Shown: positions 16,648-24,771, counted from the stretch's first letter. The stretch is DNA of 32,693 nt from Thermomicrobiaceae bacterium (GCA_007133615.1 SLMJ01000329.1:1-32693); one strand, 5' to 3'. Program-made: numbers and translations. Notes: generated from the letters alone by a model not told the origin.

Positions 16648-16694
16648 GTGACAAAGGTTCAGATTCGCGATATATTTGGGGTGAACGTACACCC
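16648..16694 (+). promoter_or_regulatory. Strong sigma70-type promoter with palindrome at the start site
   Basis: The -35 box GTGACA (16648-16653, 5/6) and the -10 box TATATT (16671-16676, 5/6) have an ideal 17-bp spacer. An imperfect palindrome GGGTGAACGTACACCC (16679-16694) covers the expected start point near 16683 and could be an operator or a 5' hairpin. The downstream sortase start is at 16846, leaving a leader of about 160 bases in which no other gene is evident. Confidence 0.6.
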
Positions 16695-16845
16695 TGGCGT
16701 CCGAGTGTGACGGTACGTGTATTGCGCGACCGAATCCGTCGGGGTAGAGTTGCCGTTATCGACGCGACTCGACGAACGAAAGGATGGTCGGGGTTCACCC
16801 GGCAAGCCGGATTTTCAAACGTCTCGGGATGCAAGGATCTTTTTC

Positions 16846-18042
16846 ATGCAGCGTATTTTTCTGATTGCTCTTGCCGCAGCGCTGATCGCCGTTGCCGCAC
16901 CCACCAACGTCAGCCAGGCCGTGGCAGAAGAAGGCCCCGATCAGGTCTATTTCGATGTCACCGGTCACTATCTGGAAGACGAGTTCCTGGATTTCTGGCG
17001 CGAATACGGCGGCATCCAGACGTTTGGCTACCCCCTGACACCGGCATTTGGGCAGGACGGAATGACCGTCCAGTACTTCGAGCGGCATGTCCTCGAGTAT
17101 CATCCCGACAATCCCGATGAGTATCAGGTCCTGCTCCGACGCCTTGGTGCAGATGCTCGCGACGACCGCAATCTCGCACATCGCTGGCCCTTCGATGCGC
17201 ACGAAGAGGAAAACCCGGATCGCTTCTTCCCGGCAACACAGCAGAACCTGAGTCACCGTTTCGCCGACTACTGGGAAGACAACGGCGGAACGCGCATCTT
17301 CGGCTACCCGATCAGTTCGCAATTCCGGCATCACGGAACCCGCGTACAGTTCACTGAACGCGCCATTTTCGAGCACCATCCGGACAACGATCCGGAATGG
17401 GAGATTCTGTTCGAACGACTCGGCGCGCAGGCAGCAGAGCGCGACGGTGTCGACACCTCGCCTCAGGAGCACGACGGCGCCACACCGCATTACGATGAAG
17501 ATCTCTGGCAGGAACCAGAGCCCGAGCCTGAACCGGCGACATCGTCCAGTGGCTCATCAGGCTCAACAGATTCGGAAGCTACATCGAATTCCCCGGCACT
17601 TCCGGCCGAACTTCGAATCGATCGGATCGGTGTTCGCTCGAGCTTCGAGCACCTCGGTCGAAACTCGATCGGCGCAATGGCAGACCCGGTCGGCTGGGAC
17701 AACGTCTCCTGGTTCAATGAAGGTCCACGCCCTGGTGAACGGGGCAACGCTGCAGTGGCCGGACATCTGGATCGGCCCGGAGGAGCGCCGGCGGCATTCT
17801 GGAATCTCAGGCAGTTGCGTCCCGGAGATCGCGTGACGGTGATTACCGAGGCTGGCGAGGAACTCGTTTTCGAGATCACTGAGATGGAGCAATTCCACAT
17901 CAACAACCCGCCCACCAGCAAGATCTTCGGTAGCTCCGACAGCCGCGACATGAACCTGATCACCTGTGCCGGGAACTGGGATACGTCAATCGGAATGTAT
18001 GATCAGCGTCTGGTGGCCTATACAACGCTAGTGAGTGACTAG
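16846..18042 (+). CDS. Secreted class E/F-like sortase with two TGH/FGYP modules
   Basis: 398 residues from the ATG at 16846, chosen because it gives a signal peptide (MQRIFLIALAAALIAVAAP, Ala-rich cleavage zone near 25-28) and has AAGGAT upstream. Two repeated modules follow: FDVTGHYLEDEFLDFWREYG...FGYPLT...QYFERHVLEYHPDN (about 36-100) and a second copy (about 127-193, FGYPISS, ERAIFEHHPDN). A Glu/Pro then Ser/Thr-rich linker (about 222-252) leads to a sortase domain (about 253-398). Its catalytic His307 (AGHLD), Cys374 (LITCAG) and Arg388 (DQRLVAY) are all present. Sortases cleave and transpeptidate sorting signals at the cell surface. No LPXTG-type substrate is visible in the window, so this one may process a distant substrate or itself act as a crosslinking surface protein. 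Confidence 0.88.
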   Translation: MQRIFLIALAAALIAVAAPTNVSQAVAEEGPDQVYFDVTGHYLEDEFLDFWREYGGIQTFGYPLTPAFGQDGMTVQYFERHVLEYHPDNPDEYQVLLRRLGADARDDRNLAHRWPFDAHEEENPDRFFPATQQNLSHRFADYWEDNGGTRIFGYPISSQFRHHGTRVQFTERAIFEHHPDNDPEWEILFERLGAQAAERDGVDTSPQEHDGATPHYDEDLWQEPEPEPEPATSSSGSSGSTDSEATSNSPALPAELRIDRIGVRSSFEHLGRNSIGAMADPVGWDNVSWFNEGPRPGERGNAAVAGHLDRPGGAPAAFWNLRQLRPGDRVTVITEAGEELVFEITEMEQFHINNPPTSKIFGSSDSRDMNLITCAGNWDTSIGMYDQRLVAYTTLVSD

Positions 18043-18081
18043 GCGCGCATTTCGCCTTGTCATCGTAGGGGCCGACGCCCC

Positions 18082-18212
18082 GAGCCTGTCTCACAATTCA
18101 GAATCTACCGGTAGATTGGGCAGCTCCGTCTGCCCCTGCCCACCGAATCGCCTGTCGGACTGGGCTACACGGAGGTGGCCGGTCTACCAGATTCCAGCTA
18201 TGAGACAGGCTC
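18082..18212. mobile_element. MITE-like element, copy 1
   Basis: Perfect 12-bp terminal inverted repeats (GAGCCTGTCTCA at 18082-18093, TGAGACAGGCTC at 18201-18212). Further inside, the arms keep pairing imperfectly over about 45 bp (GGTAGA, GGC and CTCCGT against their complements). It contains the perfect 16-bp palindrome AATCTACCGGTAGATT (18102-18117). It has no coding capacity and no obvious target-site duplication. It shares a 23-bp block with copy 2 (18168-18190 against 18371-18393, one difference). Confidence 0.6.
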
Positions 18213-18262
18213 TCTCTGTCGAGCCGAACCGGACCCATTGATAGCACGATCCCACAGGCGGT

Positions 18263-18413
18263 GCCTGTCTCAGAAGTCGATTCCCGCCGGCAGATTGGGC
18301 CGCGGAGCCCGCACTGAGTTTGCCGAACATGTCTGCTCCGGACTTCCAATTCGCCCACCAGAAAGGGCCACACGGAGGTGGCCCGTCTACCAGAAACAGG
18401 GCCTGAGACTGCC
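18263..18413. mobile_element. MITE-like element, copy 2 (diverged)
   Basis: It starts with GCCTGTCTCAG (18263-18273), as in copy 1, and ends with CTGAGACTGCC (18403-18413), a degraded terminal repeat. Shared internal blocks are GCAGATTGGGC-like sequence near the left arm and CACGGAGGTGGCCCGTCTAC (18371-18390) near the right. It lies in the same orientation as copy 1, 50 bases downstream. It ends 15 bases before the stop of the TPR gene on the minus strand, so the pair may also act as the transcription barrier between convergent genes. Confidence 0.55.
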
Positions 18414-18428
18414 TCGCGGCGTGAGAAC

Positions 18429-20084
18429 CTACACCCCAACCACGCTCGTTCGGCAAGCGCAGGAAGCCTGAACCGGGAACTCCGCCCGGGCCTCGGCCAG
18501 CGTCAGACGCTGGCGAATGATCTCCGCTTCGTCACGGCGTCCCATCCGAACCAGGCACTCGTGGTATCCGTGCAGCGCCCAGACGTTGTCTGGATGCCAG
18601 TAGGCCCGGGGAATCGACGAATCAAATCCGAGATCTTCGCGGTAGACCTGTAACGCCTCTTCGACCTGATCCTGTTCGAGCAACAGCGCACCCAGGGCAT
18701 GGCGGGTCGGCTGCATCCAGGACCAGGGTTCGTCGTACTCCAACCCGTCTTCCATCCTGATCGCTCGACGCAGGTAATCAAACGCGTGCTCGTGATGACC
18801 CTTGCGATATTCCAGTTCTCCGCAGAGCATCGCATCGGCAATCTGCAGAATGTCCAGATAGCGATTGTTATGCAGGTAGCGCGTCTCCGGCACCCAGCCA
18901 ACCGCCTCCTGGAACAGTCGGTACTGCTCGTCAGCCTCCGGAGTCTGACCGGTCGCGGCGTAGGCCACGCCCTTCGCGTAGTGCGCCGTTGCGACGGTCA
19001 CGCAATAGAGTTCGCGGTCTTCCGGAATCGGCTCGTCAATGATGTCCTGCCAGCGTCCGAATCGGATCATCACATGCCATTTGATCGGGAAAAACGCCTC
19101 GAGCCAATCGGCCATCGGTGGCGATTCCCATCGCAGGAGTGCCTCAGGTATCGTTGAAGCCATCTCCTCATACGTATCCATTGCGACCTGATACTGGCCG
19201 AGGAACATCGCCCCATAGATCTTGAAATGGTAATTGTGAACCCGGTAGAGGGTGTAGTAGTTCTCGCACCCATGCACCTCGACGTACTTTCGGTCGGCAA
19301 CGATCGCCGCGTGGTTCGACGCGACGACGTTCTGGTAGTCTCCGCACAGCACGTCGATGTGCGTCGGCATATGCTCCAGATGTCCGGCATCTGGCACCAG
19401 ACCGCGAAGCCAGTCGGCTGACTTCAGGGCCTTCTCCGGCCTCGGTGACATCTCCATCAGATGAATGTACATGTGCGTGACACCGGGGTGCTGTTGAGCC
19501 TCAGGGGTATCGAGCGCACGCTCAAGAACCTGCTGAGCCTCGAGCGTGCTGGCTTTCGGGTTGCTCACCCCGGTCTGAAGATCCCAGAGTTGCCACGGAG
19601 TCCGACACATCAGCGCATCTGCAAACAGCGCAACGATATCCATATCGTCGGAGAACTGCTGGTAAACGCTTCGCATCGCTTCCGCGTAGTCATCGTAGAG
19701 CTTCTGGAAATCTTCAACAGGTGTCTGCGTAGGGTAGCGCAGGCGCAACGTCTCGATGATTGCCTGTTCCTTTTCGGAGCCTCGACCACGAAGGGCTAGC
19801 GCATTCTGAGCTTCGTCGAACGTCCGCCGGAACGTCACCTGCAGCTCGCGTTCGTCGAACCGTTCCCATTGCTTGTTGTAATTCGGTCCGGCCGCGAGCG
19901 CGATTCCCCAGTACGCCATGGGGCAGTCCGGATCTTCAGCAACGGCTCGTTCGAAACAGGTCACCGCTTCGCGATGGTTGAATCCATAGACCCAATTCAG
20001 GCCACGGTCGAACCAGAGTTGCGCGGATAGTGACGAAGTCGTGATCGGAAAGGTGTGCGTGCCGAGGTCAAAGTAGTCGTCCAT
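18429..20084 (-). CDS. TPR-repeat protein of unknown function
   Basis: 551 residues, no signal peptide or membrane segment. The ATG has GGAG six bases upstream. It starts with a TPR (WFDRGLNWVYGFNHREAVTCFERAVAEDPDCPMAYWGIALA, residues about 24-64) and continues with helical repeats. It contains the conserved GHLEHMPTHIDVLCGDY and VTHMYIHLMEMSPRPEKAL segments that mark a widespread family of TPR proteins without an assigned function. His/Met/Pro clusters in these segments are unusual for a pure scaffold and could form a binding pocket. The gene begins 17 bases after the membrane protein at 20102-20767, so the two probably form one transcript. Confidence 0.85.
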   Translation of the reverse strand: MDDYFDLGTHTFPITTSSLSAQLWFDRGLNWVYGFNHREAVTCFERAVAEDPDCPMAYWGIALAAGPNYNKQWERFDERELQVTFRRTFDEAQNALALRGRGSEKEQAIIETLRLRYPTQTPVEDFQKLYDDYAEAMRSVYQQFSDDMDIVALFADALMCRTPWQLWDLQTGVSNPKASTLEAQQVLERALDTPEAQQHPGVTHMYIHLMEMSPRPEKALKSADWLRGLVPDAGHLEHMPTHIDVLCGDYQNVVASNHAAIVADRKYVEVHGCENYYTLYRVHNYHFKIYGAMFLGQYQVAMDTYEEMASTIPEALLRWESPPMADWLEAFFPIKWHVMIRFGRWQDIIDEPIPEDRELYCVTVATAHYAKGVAYAATGQTPEADEQYRLFQEAVGWVPETRYLHNNRYLDILQIADAMLCGELEYRKGHHEHAFDYLRRAIRMEDGLEYDEPWSWMQPTRHALGALLLEQDQVEEALQVYREDLGFDSSIPRAYWHPDNVWALHGYHECLVRMGRRDEAEIIRQRLTLAEARAEFPVQASCACRTSVVGV

Positions 20085-20101
20085 GGCGACTCCGTTTCGT
20101 T

Positions 20102-20767
20102 TCAGGTTCGATCCGCATGATCGTTCTGATCGTTCCCCTCAGATCGATCAATCTTTGGTGGTGTCTGGTCATGCGGATTCCGGCGTTGCGAGCCGGTCCG
20201 CGCCAGCGCATCCGGGTCGGAGCTGATCGTGTCGATGTTTCGCTGCAAGTAAACCACCACGGCGAGGTTCAGGAGAATAGCGATGAGCAGAACGAGGGCT
20301 ATCCATCCGCCAATGAACTCCCACACAATGATGTTCAGCCCGGCCAGCAGCAACGCCACGCCCACATAGAACGAAAACAACGCGGCCGCAAAGTACACCG
20401 CCCAGCGCTGGACGATCCGCCGCAGCCAGGAAGTCCGGTCGTCGACGTTCATAGATCGCAGGCCACGGTCTCCCATATCCAGAAATGGCAGATAGTTGTT
20501 CGCCTGCGCATTGAGCGCAAACCCGATTGCCGAGATAAACATGAGCGTCGCCAGCAAAAACGACACCAGCGCGATGTAGATCAGAACAGAAGGATCCTCA
20601 CTTGCCGGATCCAGAATCAACTGGACTGCGATGGTTATCGCAAAACCGGCAAGCACGGTCGAAAGCAATGGGAAGGATGTTCCGGCAACGTCCGGCCCGT
20701 TCGGTTGTTCCGGTGTCTGTTCGAAAACTGGATTGCCGTGCTCCGGGTCGTTGTTGCTATTGCTCAT
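20102..20767 (-). CDS. Four-TM membrane protein, paralogue of the protein at 20921
   Basis: 221 residues of unknown function. The hydrophilic N-terminus (about 30 residues) is followed by hydrophobic helices at about 31-50, 62-85, 118-142 and 146-172, then a charged tail rich in Asp, Arg, Asn and Gln. Signature stretches are GTSFPLLSTVLAGFAITIAV and ALNAQANNYLPFLD. Both recur almost unchanged in the divergent neighbour, so the two are paralogues. The ribosome site at 20767 is weak. The TPR gene follows after 17 bases. Confidence 0.8.
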   Translation of the reverse strand: MSNSNNDPEHGNPVFEQTPEQPNGPDVAGTSFPLLSTVLAGFAITIAVQLILDPASEDPSVLIYIALVSFLLATLMFISAIGFALNAQANNYLPFLDMGDRGLRSMNVDDRTSWLRRIVQRWAVYFAAALFSFYVGVALLLAGLNIIVWEFIGGWIALVLLIAILLNLAVVVYLQRNIDTISSDPDALARTGSQRRNPHDQTPPKIDRSEGNDQNDHADRT

Positions 20768-20920
20768 CTATGCACCACCGGGTTCGAGTCGACTTGAGAT
20801 AATGCTCGATTCAGATTAGCAGGTGCATCGATGCTCGCCAATCAGTTTGACCAGAGTTGTCGCGCATCTGATACGCGATAACAACGCGCGCTACGGGAAT
20901 GAAATGCAGCACCGGCAATA

Positions 20921-21598
20921 ATGCAAACTAGCGGAAGCGCGGGGTTCAACAACGGAGTGCCCAAGGTGCCTGTCGAATCAACGAGCAACCCCATCGAGAG
21001 GCAGATGCCGGACGGGATTCTGGCATCCACCGCCGATCAACCGAATCTGCCGGAGGTTAGTGGAACATCGTTCCCGCTGTTGACCACCGTGCTTGCCGGT
21101 TTCGCGGTCACGATCGCGGTGCAGCTGATCATAAGGCCGGATGCGGCAGAGGCGCTACCCCTGCGAATCACACTCGGGATTGTCGTGTTTCTGGCGAGCA
21201 CGCTCATATTCATTGCATCAATCGTGTTCGCGGTGAACGCCCAGGGACACAACTACCTGCCGTTCATTGACCTCAGCCAGGCACGCGCAGCCGATTTTGG
21301 TGTGAGCGACCGTGGGCGCTGGATCCAGTGGCTTCACGCCGGCTGGACCAGTTTCCACACGGCAGCAATCACCACGTTCTACGTTGGAATCATGCTGTTG
21401 CTCGGTGGCGTCAACCTGATCGTCTGGGAGTTTGTGGGAGCCGGTGTCGGGCTGATTGTTCTTATGCTTATCCTGGCCACGATCGGGCTGGTCGTTCTCG
21501 TGGGACTCACAATCGAGCGACGACAGCGTGTGACGAGCGAACTTCACCAATCTGCAAATCCGGAGACATTCACACGTCCGGAACGACGGGAGACCTGA
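20921..21598 (+). CDS. Four-TM membrane protein, paralogue of the protein at 20102
   Basis: Up to 225 residues. The start is uncertain: the ATG at 20921 has no ribosome site, a GTG at 20966 has GGAG eight bases upstream, and an ATG at 21005 has GAGAGG three bases upstream. Comparison with the paralogue, which has about 29 residues before the shared GTSFPLL, fits 20966 best. The four hydrophobic helices and the signatures GTSFPLLTTVLAGFAVTIAV and AVNAQGHNYLPFIDL match the neighbour. The tail is charged. A tandem universal stress protein starts 89 bases downstream on the same strand. Function unknown. Confidence 0.78.
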   Translation: MQTSGSAGFNNGVPKVPVESTSNPIERQMPDGILASTADQPNLPEVSGTSFPLLTTVLAGFAVTIAVQLIIRPDAAEALPLRITLGIVVFLASTLIFIASIVFAVNAQGHNYLPFIDLSQARAADFGVSDRGRWIQWLHAGWTSFHTAAITTFYVGIMLLLGGVNLIVWEFVGAGVGLIVLMLILATIGLVVLVGLTIERRQRVTSELHQSANPETFTRPERRET

Positions 21599-21687
21599 AC
21601 GGGGGAATTCGCGGAAGAAATCGACGAGAACGAACGCAGCGATTGAAGATCTCGCCCGGTTCGGGCGAATCGAAGGGAGCAAACTCC

Positions 21688-22653
21688 ATGACCACAAGAC
21701 TTATCGTGCCACTCGATCTTTCAGCTACTGCGGAAGCGGCACTTCCGCTCGCCAGACGGCTTGCGAAACAACTCAACGCCGAGGTAACGCTCGTTTCGAT
21801 TCTGGAAGTGCCGTCATCGTTTGGTCATTACGTTGAAACGCCGACCACCACACGCCTGGACGACGGAGCAACCGGGTTCAGGAGAACAAGCACGATACCG
21901 GACAGCCCATACGGCCAATGGTCCGGATGGAGCAGTTCTGAGCCGTCTGCGAAGCAGGTCGAAGAGGTGGCGGAAGAAACAGCCGCGGCAGAACGATACC
22001 TGACGACCGTCGGTCGCTCGTTCGAATGTGATCATGTTGAGAAGGTGGTCCGCTTCGGAAGTCCGGCCGAACGCATTCTGGAAGTCGCTGAGACACGGGA
22101 CAACCCGCTGATTGTCCTGGCAAGTCACGGCCGGACGGGTATCGGCCGCGCGATCATCGGTAGCGTTGCTTCCCGTGTTGTGCAGGCGGCCCGACACCCG
22201 GTATTCGTCGTTCGTGCACGCAATGGCAACGACCAACAGGACCCGGACACGCCGTTCAGCAGCGCGCTGGTCCCCGTTGATGGATCAACGTTCGCCGAGC
22301 GAGCCATCCCACAGCTTTCAAAGCTGTTTGAAGGTGCAGGAATGAAGCTCAATCTGCTTTACGTCATTGAAACGCCGAGATTCGCCAACAAGGGACATGC
22401 CGAGGAGTATGCCAAGTGGCTGGCGAACCAGGTGAGTGAAGCGGACCTGCCGGCAGGCTATGAAGTGACGGAAGGCCGTCCATCCGACGAGATCAATGCT
22501 GCTGCAGCCCGTCATGACGTGGACATGATCGCGATGAGCACCCACGGGCGCACCGGGTTCGATCGGTTCGTCCTCGGCTCAGTGGCCGAGCGCGTTCTGC
22601 ACGTTTCGGAGCGACCACTGTTGCTGATCCCGGCCCGGGCGTCAGTCGAATAG
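21688..22653 (+). CDS. Tandem universal stress protein (UspA family), second copy
   Basis: 321 residues from the ATG at 21688, with GAAGGGAG eight bases upstream; the longer frame from 21328 overlaps the membrane protein gene and is rejected. Two UspA domains are seen: LIVPLDLSATAEAALPLA (5-22) with loop SHGRTGIGRAIIGS (146-159), and ALVPVDGSTFAERAIPQL (193-210) with loop THGRTGFDRFVLGS (285-298). Domain 1 has a low-complexity insertion (about 48-90), as the other tandem Usp in the window does. ATP binding is expected. It is convergent with the diguanylate cyclase, with only 27 bases between stops. Confidence 0.92.
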   Translation: MTTRLIVPLDLSATAEAALPLARRLAKQLNAEVTLVSILEVPSSFGHYVETPTTTRLDDGATGFRRTSTIPDSPYGQWSGWSSSEPSAKQVEEVAEETAAAERYLTTVGRSFECDHVEKVVRFGSPAERILEVAETRDNPLIVLASHGRTGIGRAIIGSVASRVVQAARHPVFVVRARNGNDQQDPDTPFSSALVPVDGSTFAERAIPQLSKLFEGAGMKLNLLYVIETPRFANKGHAEEYAKWLANQVSEADLPAGYEVTEGRPSDEINAAAARHDVDMIAMSTHGRTGFDRFVLGSVAERVLHVSERPLLLIPARASVE

Positions 22654-22680
22654 CAATCGAACGCAGTTCCGGGACCGGAC

Positions 22681-24294
22681 TCAGGCCGACACCACGCCCT
22701 CAACGGGTTGGCGGTACATCACAGTCCGGTTCCGGCCGTCTCGCTTTGCCTCGTACATCGCCTCGTCCGCCATATCGATGACGTCTTCCGGATCGTCGGT
22801 GTCGTCCGGGTAGAGAGCGACGCCGACACTCATCGTCAGCGTAACGCGCTGACCGTCGAAGATGAACTCCTGCTCCGCCAGCGCCCGCCGAAGCCGTTCC
22901 GCCAGTTGTAGAGCATCCTCTCGAGTTATGTCAGGCGCGATTATCATGAACTCTTCCCCGCCATATCGACCGGCAAAATCGCTGCTTCTCACGTTCTCCC
23001 TGAGGATGTCAGAAACGCTGACGATCACCTGATCACCTGACTGATGTCCAAAGCTATCGTTGAACCGCTTGAACCGGTCGATGTCCATAAACAGGACCGC
23101 AAGTGATGAGTCCGTGCGTTCCGATCTGGCGACTTCGCTTCCAAGCAGATCATGCAACGCCCGGTGCGTGAAGAGGCCAGTCAAGCCATCGCGAATCGAA
23201 GCATTTGCCGCGCGAAGAAACGCCTTCTGGTTGTAGCGCAACATCGGGATCTGCCAGGCCATCATCAGGATTACGATGATCCCGACCCCCACCACCATTC
23301 CCGGGCGATACTCTTGCCGCCAGTCGAAGCCCTCCATCCCGAAGCGAATTCCGACCAGCATGATCAACACTGGATACGGGAGAATCATCTGCCAGAAGGG
23401 CACGGGTGAGATGTCATCGACCAGACGAGCGTGTCCGGGTTGCTCACTGCGACTGACCAGCGCTCTGACGCGCAGTACCGCCGCCAGCGCAATCGCCAGT
23501 AGTGAAGCTGAACTGGCTCCATTTGCCACAAGCAGCGGAAGGGAGTGCCCGTCGCCCTCTACGCGAACCAGATAGGCGAGCAGGCCAATCTGAATGAGAA
23601 TCATGCACCCGATCGAGATCATAAAGGCGATTGCAGTGGGCCAGAGGTCCTCGCGAACCTCGCGCATCATGATCCAGAGCATGGTGAACATGAGGATCGC
23701 GACACCGATAAGATAGTTCGCAAACGATTGCAGGTTGAGCGTGCCCGCAATCCCGGCCGACACTGCCGGACCGATCATGATCGGCCAGAACAGCGTTCCC
23801 GTCGCCACAACCACGATTGTTGCGCTGACGAACGACGAGCCGGCAGGGCGTCGCCGAGAGGACCACGGGATCAGGAGCAAACCGACGAGAATAAAGAGAA
23901 ACGACAGTGCGAACAGGACATCGGCAAGGACGATACTGTCCGGGGTACCCGGGGTCAGAAGCTCTTCCCAGGCGTAAATCGCGCGACCAATAACGATTAC
24001 CAGCGCGCCCACGGCAATGATCGCCCAGGCGCGATTCTCACGCGTGCGTTCCCCTGACGACCCGACGTAGAAATCGACCCGGCTCAATGCCAGCAACGCC
24101 GGAATGACCGACGCGACAATGGCCGTGATCAGGACCATCAGTGTGTCGATCGTGTGAAAGTAGCGGTCAAAGAACACGGCCGCGACCGCAAGCGGACCGT
24201 AGACCACGAAAAACGCACTCGCACACAACGCAGCGAGAACGGTACTCCGCGTCTCGCCTATACGCCGCACAAATTGTGAAATCGAATCTTGCAA
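22681..24294 (-). CDS. Membrane-bound diguanylate cyclase (GGDEF)
   Basis: 537 residues. It makes cyclic di-GMP from two GTP. About nine hydrophobic helices occupy residues about 15-345 with no recognised sensor family. The GGDEF domain follows: RDGLTGLFTHRALHDLL, then VLFMDIDRFKRFNDSFGHQ, then the active-site YGGEEF (GGEEF at 445-449). An RSSD inhibitory site (436-439) lies exactly five residues before it, so product inhibition is expected. The C-terminal ADEAMYEAKRDGRN is also typical. The predicted start is a TTG at 24294 behind a G-rich stretch; a GTG eight codons later is possible. No EAL domain is present. Confidence 0.92.
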   Translation of the reverse strand: MQDSISQFVRRIGETRSTVLAALCASAFFVVYGPLAVAAVFFDRYFHTIDTLMVLITAIVASVIPALLALSRVDFYVGSSGERTRENRAWAIIAVGALVIVIGRAIYAWEELLTPGTPDSIVLADVLFALSFLFILVGLLLIPWSSRRRPAGSSFVSATIVVVATGTLFWPIMIGPAVSAGIAGTLNLQSFANYLIGVAILMFTMLWIMMREVREDLWPTAIAFMISIGCMILIQIGLLAYLVRVEGDGHSLPLLVANGASSASLLAIALAAVLRVRALVSRSEQPGHARLVDDISPVPFWQMILPYPVLIMLVGIRFGMEGFDWRQEYRPGMVVGVGIIVILMMAWQIPMLRYNQKAFLRAANASIRDGLTGLFTHRALHDLLGSEVARSERTDSSLAVLFMDIDRFKRFNDSFGHQSGDQVIVSVSDILRENVRSSDFAGRYGGEEFMIIAPDITREDALQLAERLRRALAEQEFIFDGQRVTLTMSVGVALYPDDTDDPEDVIDMADEAMYEAKRDGRNRTVMYRQPVEGVVSA

Positions 24295-24344
24295 GGGACC
24301 CCCGATTCCCTCGCATTGCGCGCTACCGCTTCCCCCAAACGGGT

Positions 24345-24373
24345 AGCCTACTCAACGACTGAGCAAATTGCAA
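24345..24373 (-). promoter_or_regulatory. Possible promoter for the diguanylate cyclase
   Basis: On the minus strand, TTGCAA (24368-24373) and TAGGCT (24345-24350) are separated by 17 bp, about 50 bases upstream of the gene start. Box matches are only 4/6 and 3/6, so support is modest. Confidence 0.25.
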
Positions 24374-24435
24374 ATAACCACAAACTGCCCATCGTCAGGT
24401 TGCGCACAGCGTCCGGGATAACTGTGAAGGACACA

Positions 24436-24470
24436 CAAAAATCCCCGGTCGGGACATACCCGCCGGGGAT
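24436..24470 (-). terminator. Rho-independent terminator of the small CPxCG gene
   Basis: ATCCCCGG (24441-24448) pairs with CCGGGGAT (24463-24470), and inside it CGGG (24450-24453) pairs with CCCG (24459-24462), making 12 bp with one bulge and a 5-base loop. On the minus strand it is followed by TTTTTGTG. It lies 30 bases after the stop of the small gene at 24500. Confidence 0.85.
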
Positions 24471-24499
24471 CTCCGCTTATGTCTGGCGCACTGTTCAGG

Positions 24500-24688
24500 T
24501 CAGTCGTTCGGGACGATATCATCCCGGTACTGTGGTGGCTGGGCGGGTTTCTCACGCCACTGGCTACCGTTGAGTACCTGAGCAAACCTGACGTCTCGCT
24601 GTGACGTTTGCGAGGCAGCTACATCGCCGCCATGATGGTGCTCCATACGGGTCGAGCCGCATTCCGGGCACGTCTGTGTGTAGCTCAT
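24500..24688 (-). CDS. Small Cys-X2-Cys (CPxCG) protein
   Basis: 62 residues from the ATG at 24688, which has a near-perfect GGAGGT site upstream; a longer open frame to 24802 lacks such a site. It starts MSYTQTCPECGSTRMEHHHG. The CPECG knuckle (residues 7-11) followed by HHH (17-19) could bind one zinc ion, or it may dimerise around one. The rest is polar (Gln/Arg/Pro-rich) with no further domain. It has its own promoter (24729-24757) and terminator (24436-24470), so it is a complete single-gene transcript. No family name is assigned. Small CPxCG proteins in bacteria are often regulators or partners in stress responses; that role is inference. Confidence 0.75.
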   Translation of the reverse strand: MSYTQTCPECGSTRMEHHHGGDVAASQTSQRDVRFAQVLNGSQWREKPAQPPQYRDDIVPND

Positions 24689-24728
24689 CGGGTGTACCTC
24701 CTTGTACATCCAGTATCGCCAAGCTATC

Positions 24729-24757
24729 AGTATGCACACTGCGAGGCTGCTTGACAA
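24729..24757 (-). promoter_or_regulatory. Sigma70-type promoter of the small CPxCG gene
   Basis: On the minus strand, -35 TTGTCA (24752-24757, 5/6) and -10 CATACT (24729-24734, 4/6) are separated by exactly 17 bp. The start would be near 24722, giving a leader of about 34 bases with GGAGGT near its end. Confidence 0.6.
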
Positions 24758-24771
24758 GCTGTCGAACCCGG

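Noticed and set aside
18068-18081. GGGGC/GCCCC hairpin after the sortase stop as a terminator
   Set aside because: Only 5 bp of stem and no T-tract; it may contribute to the end of transcription but cannot be called on its own.
18043-18428. Possible CRISPR array in the repeat-rich spacer
   Set aside because: Only two copies, each with inverted-repeat ends and no regular short spacers, and no cas genes; a MITE-like element explains it better.
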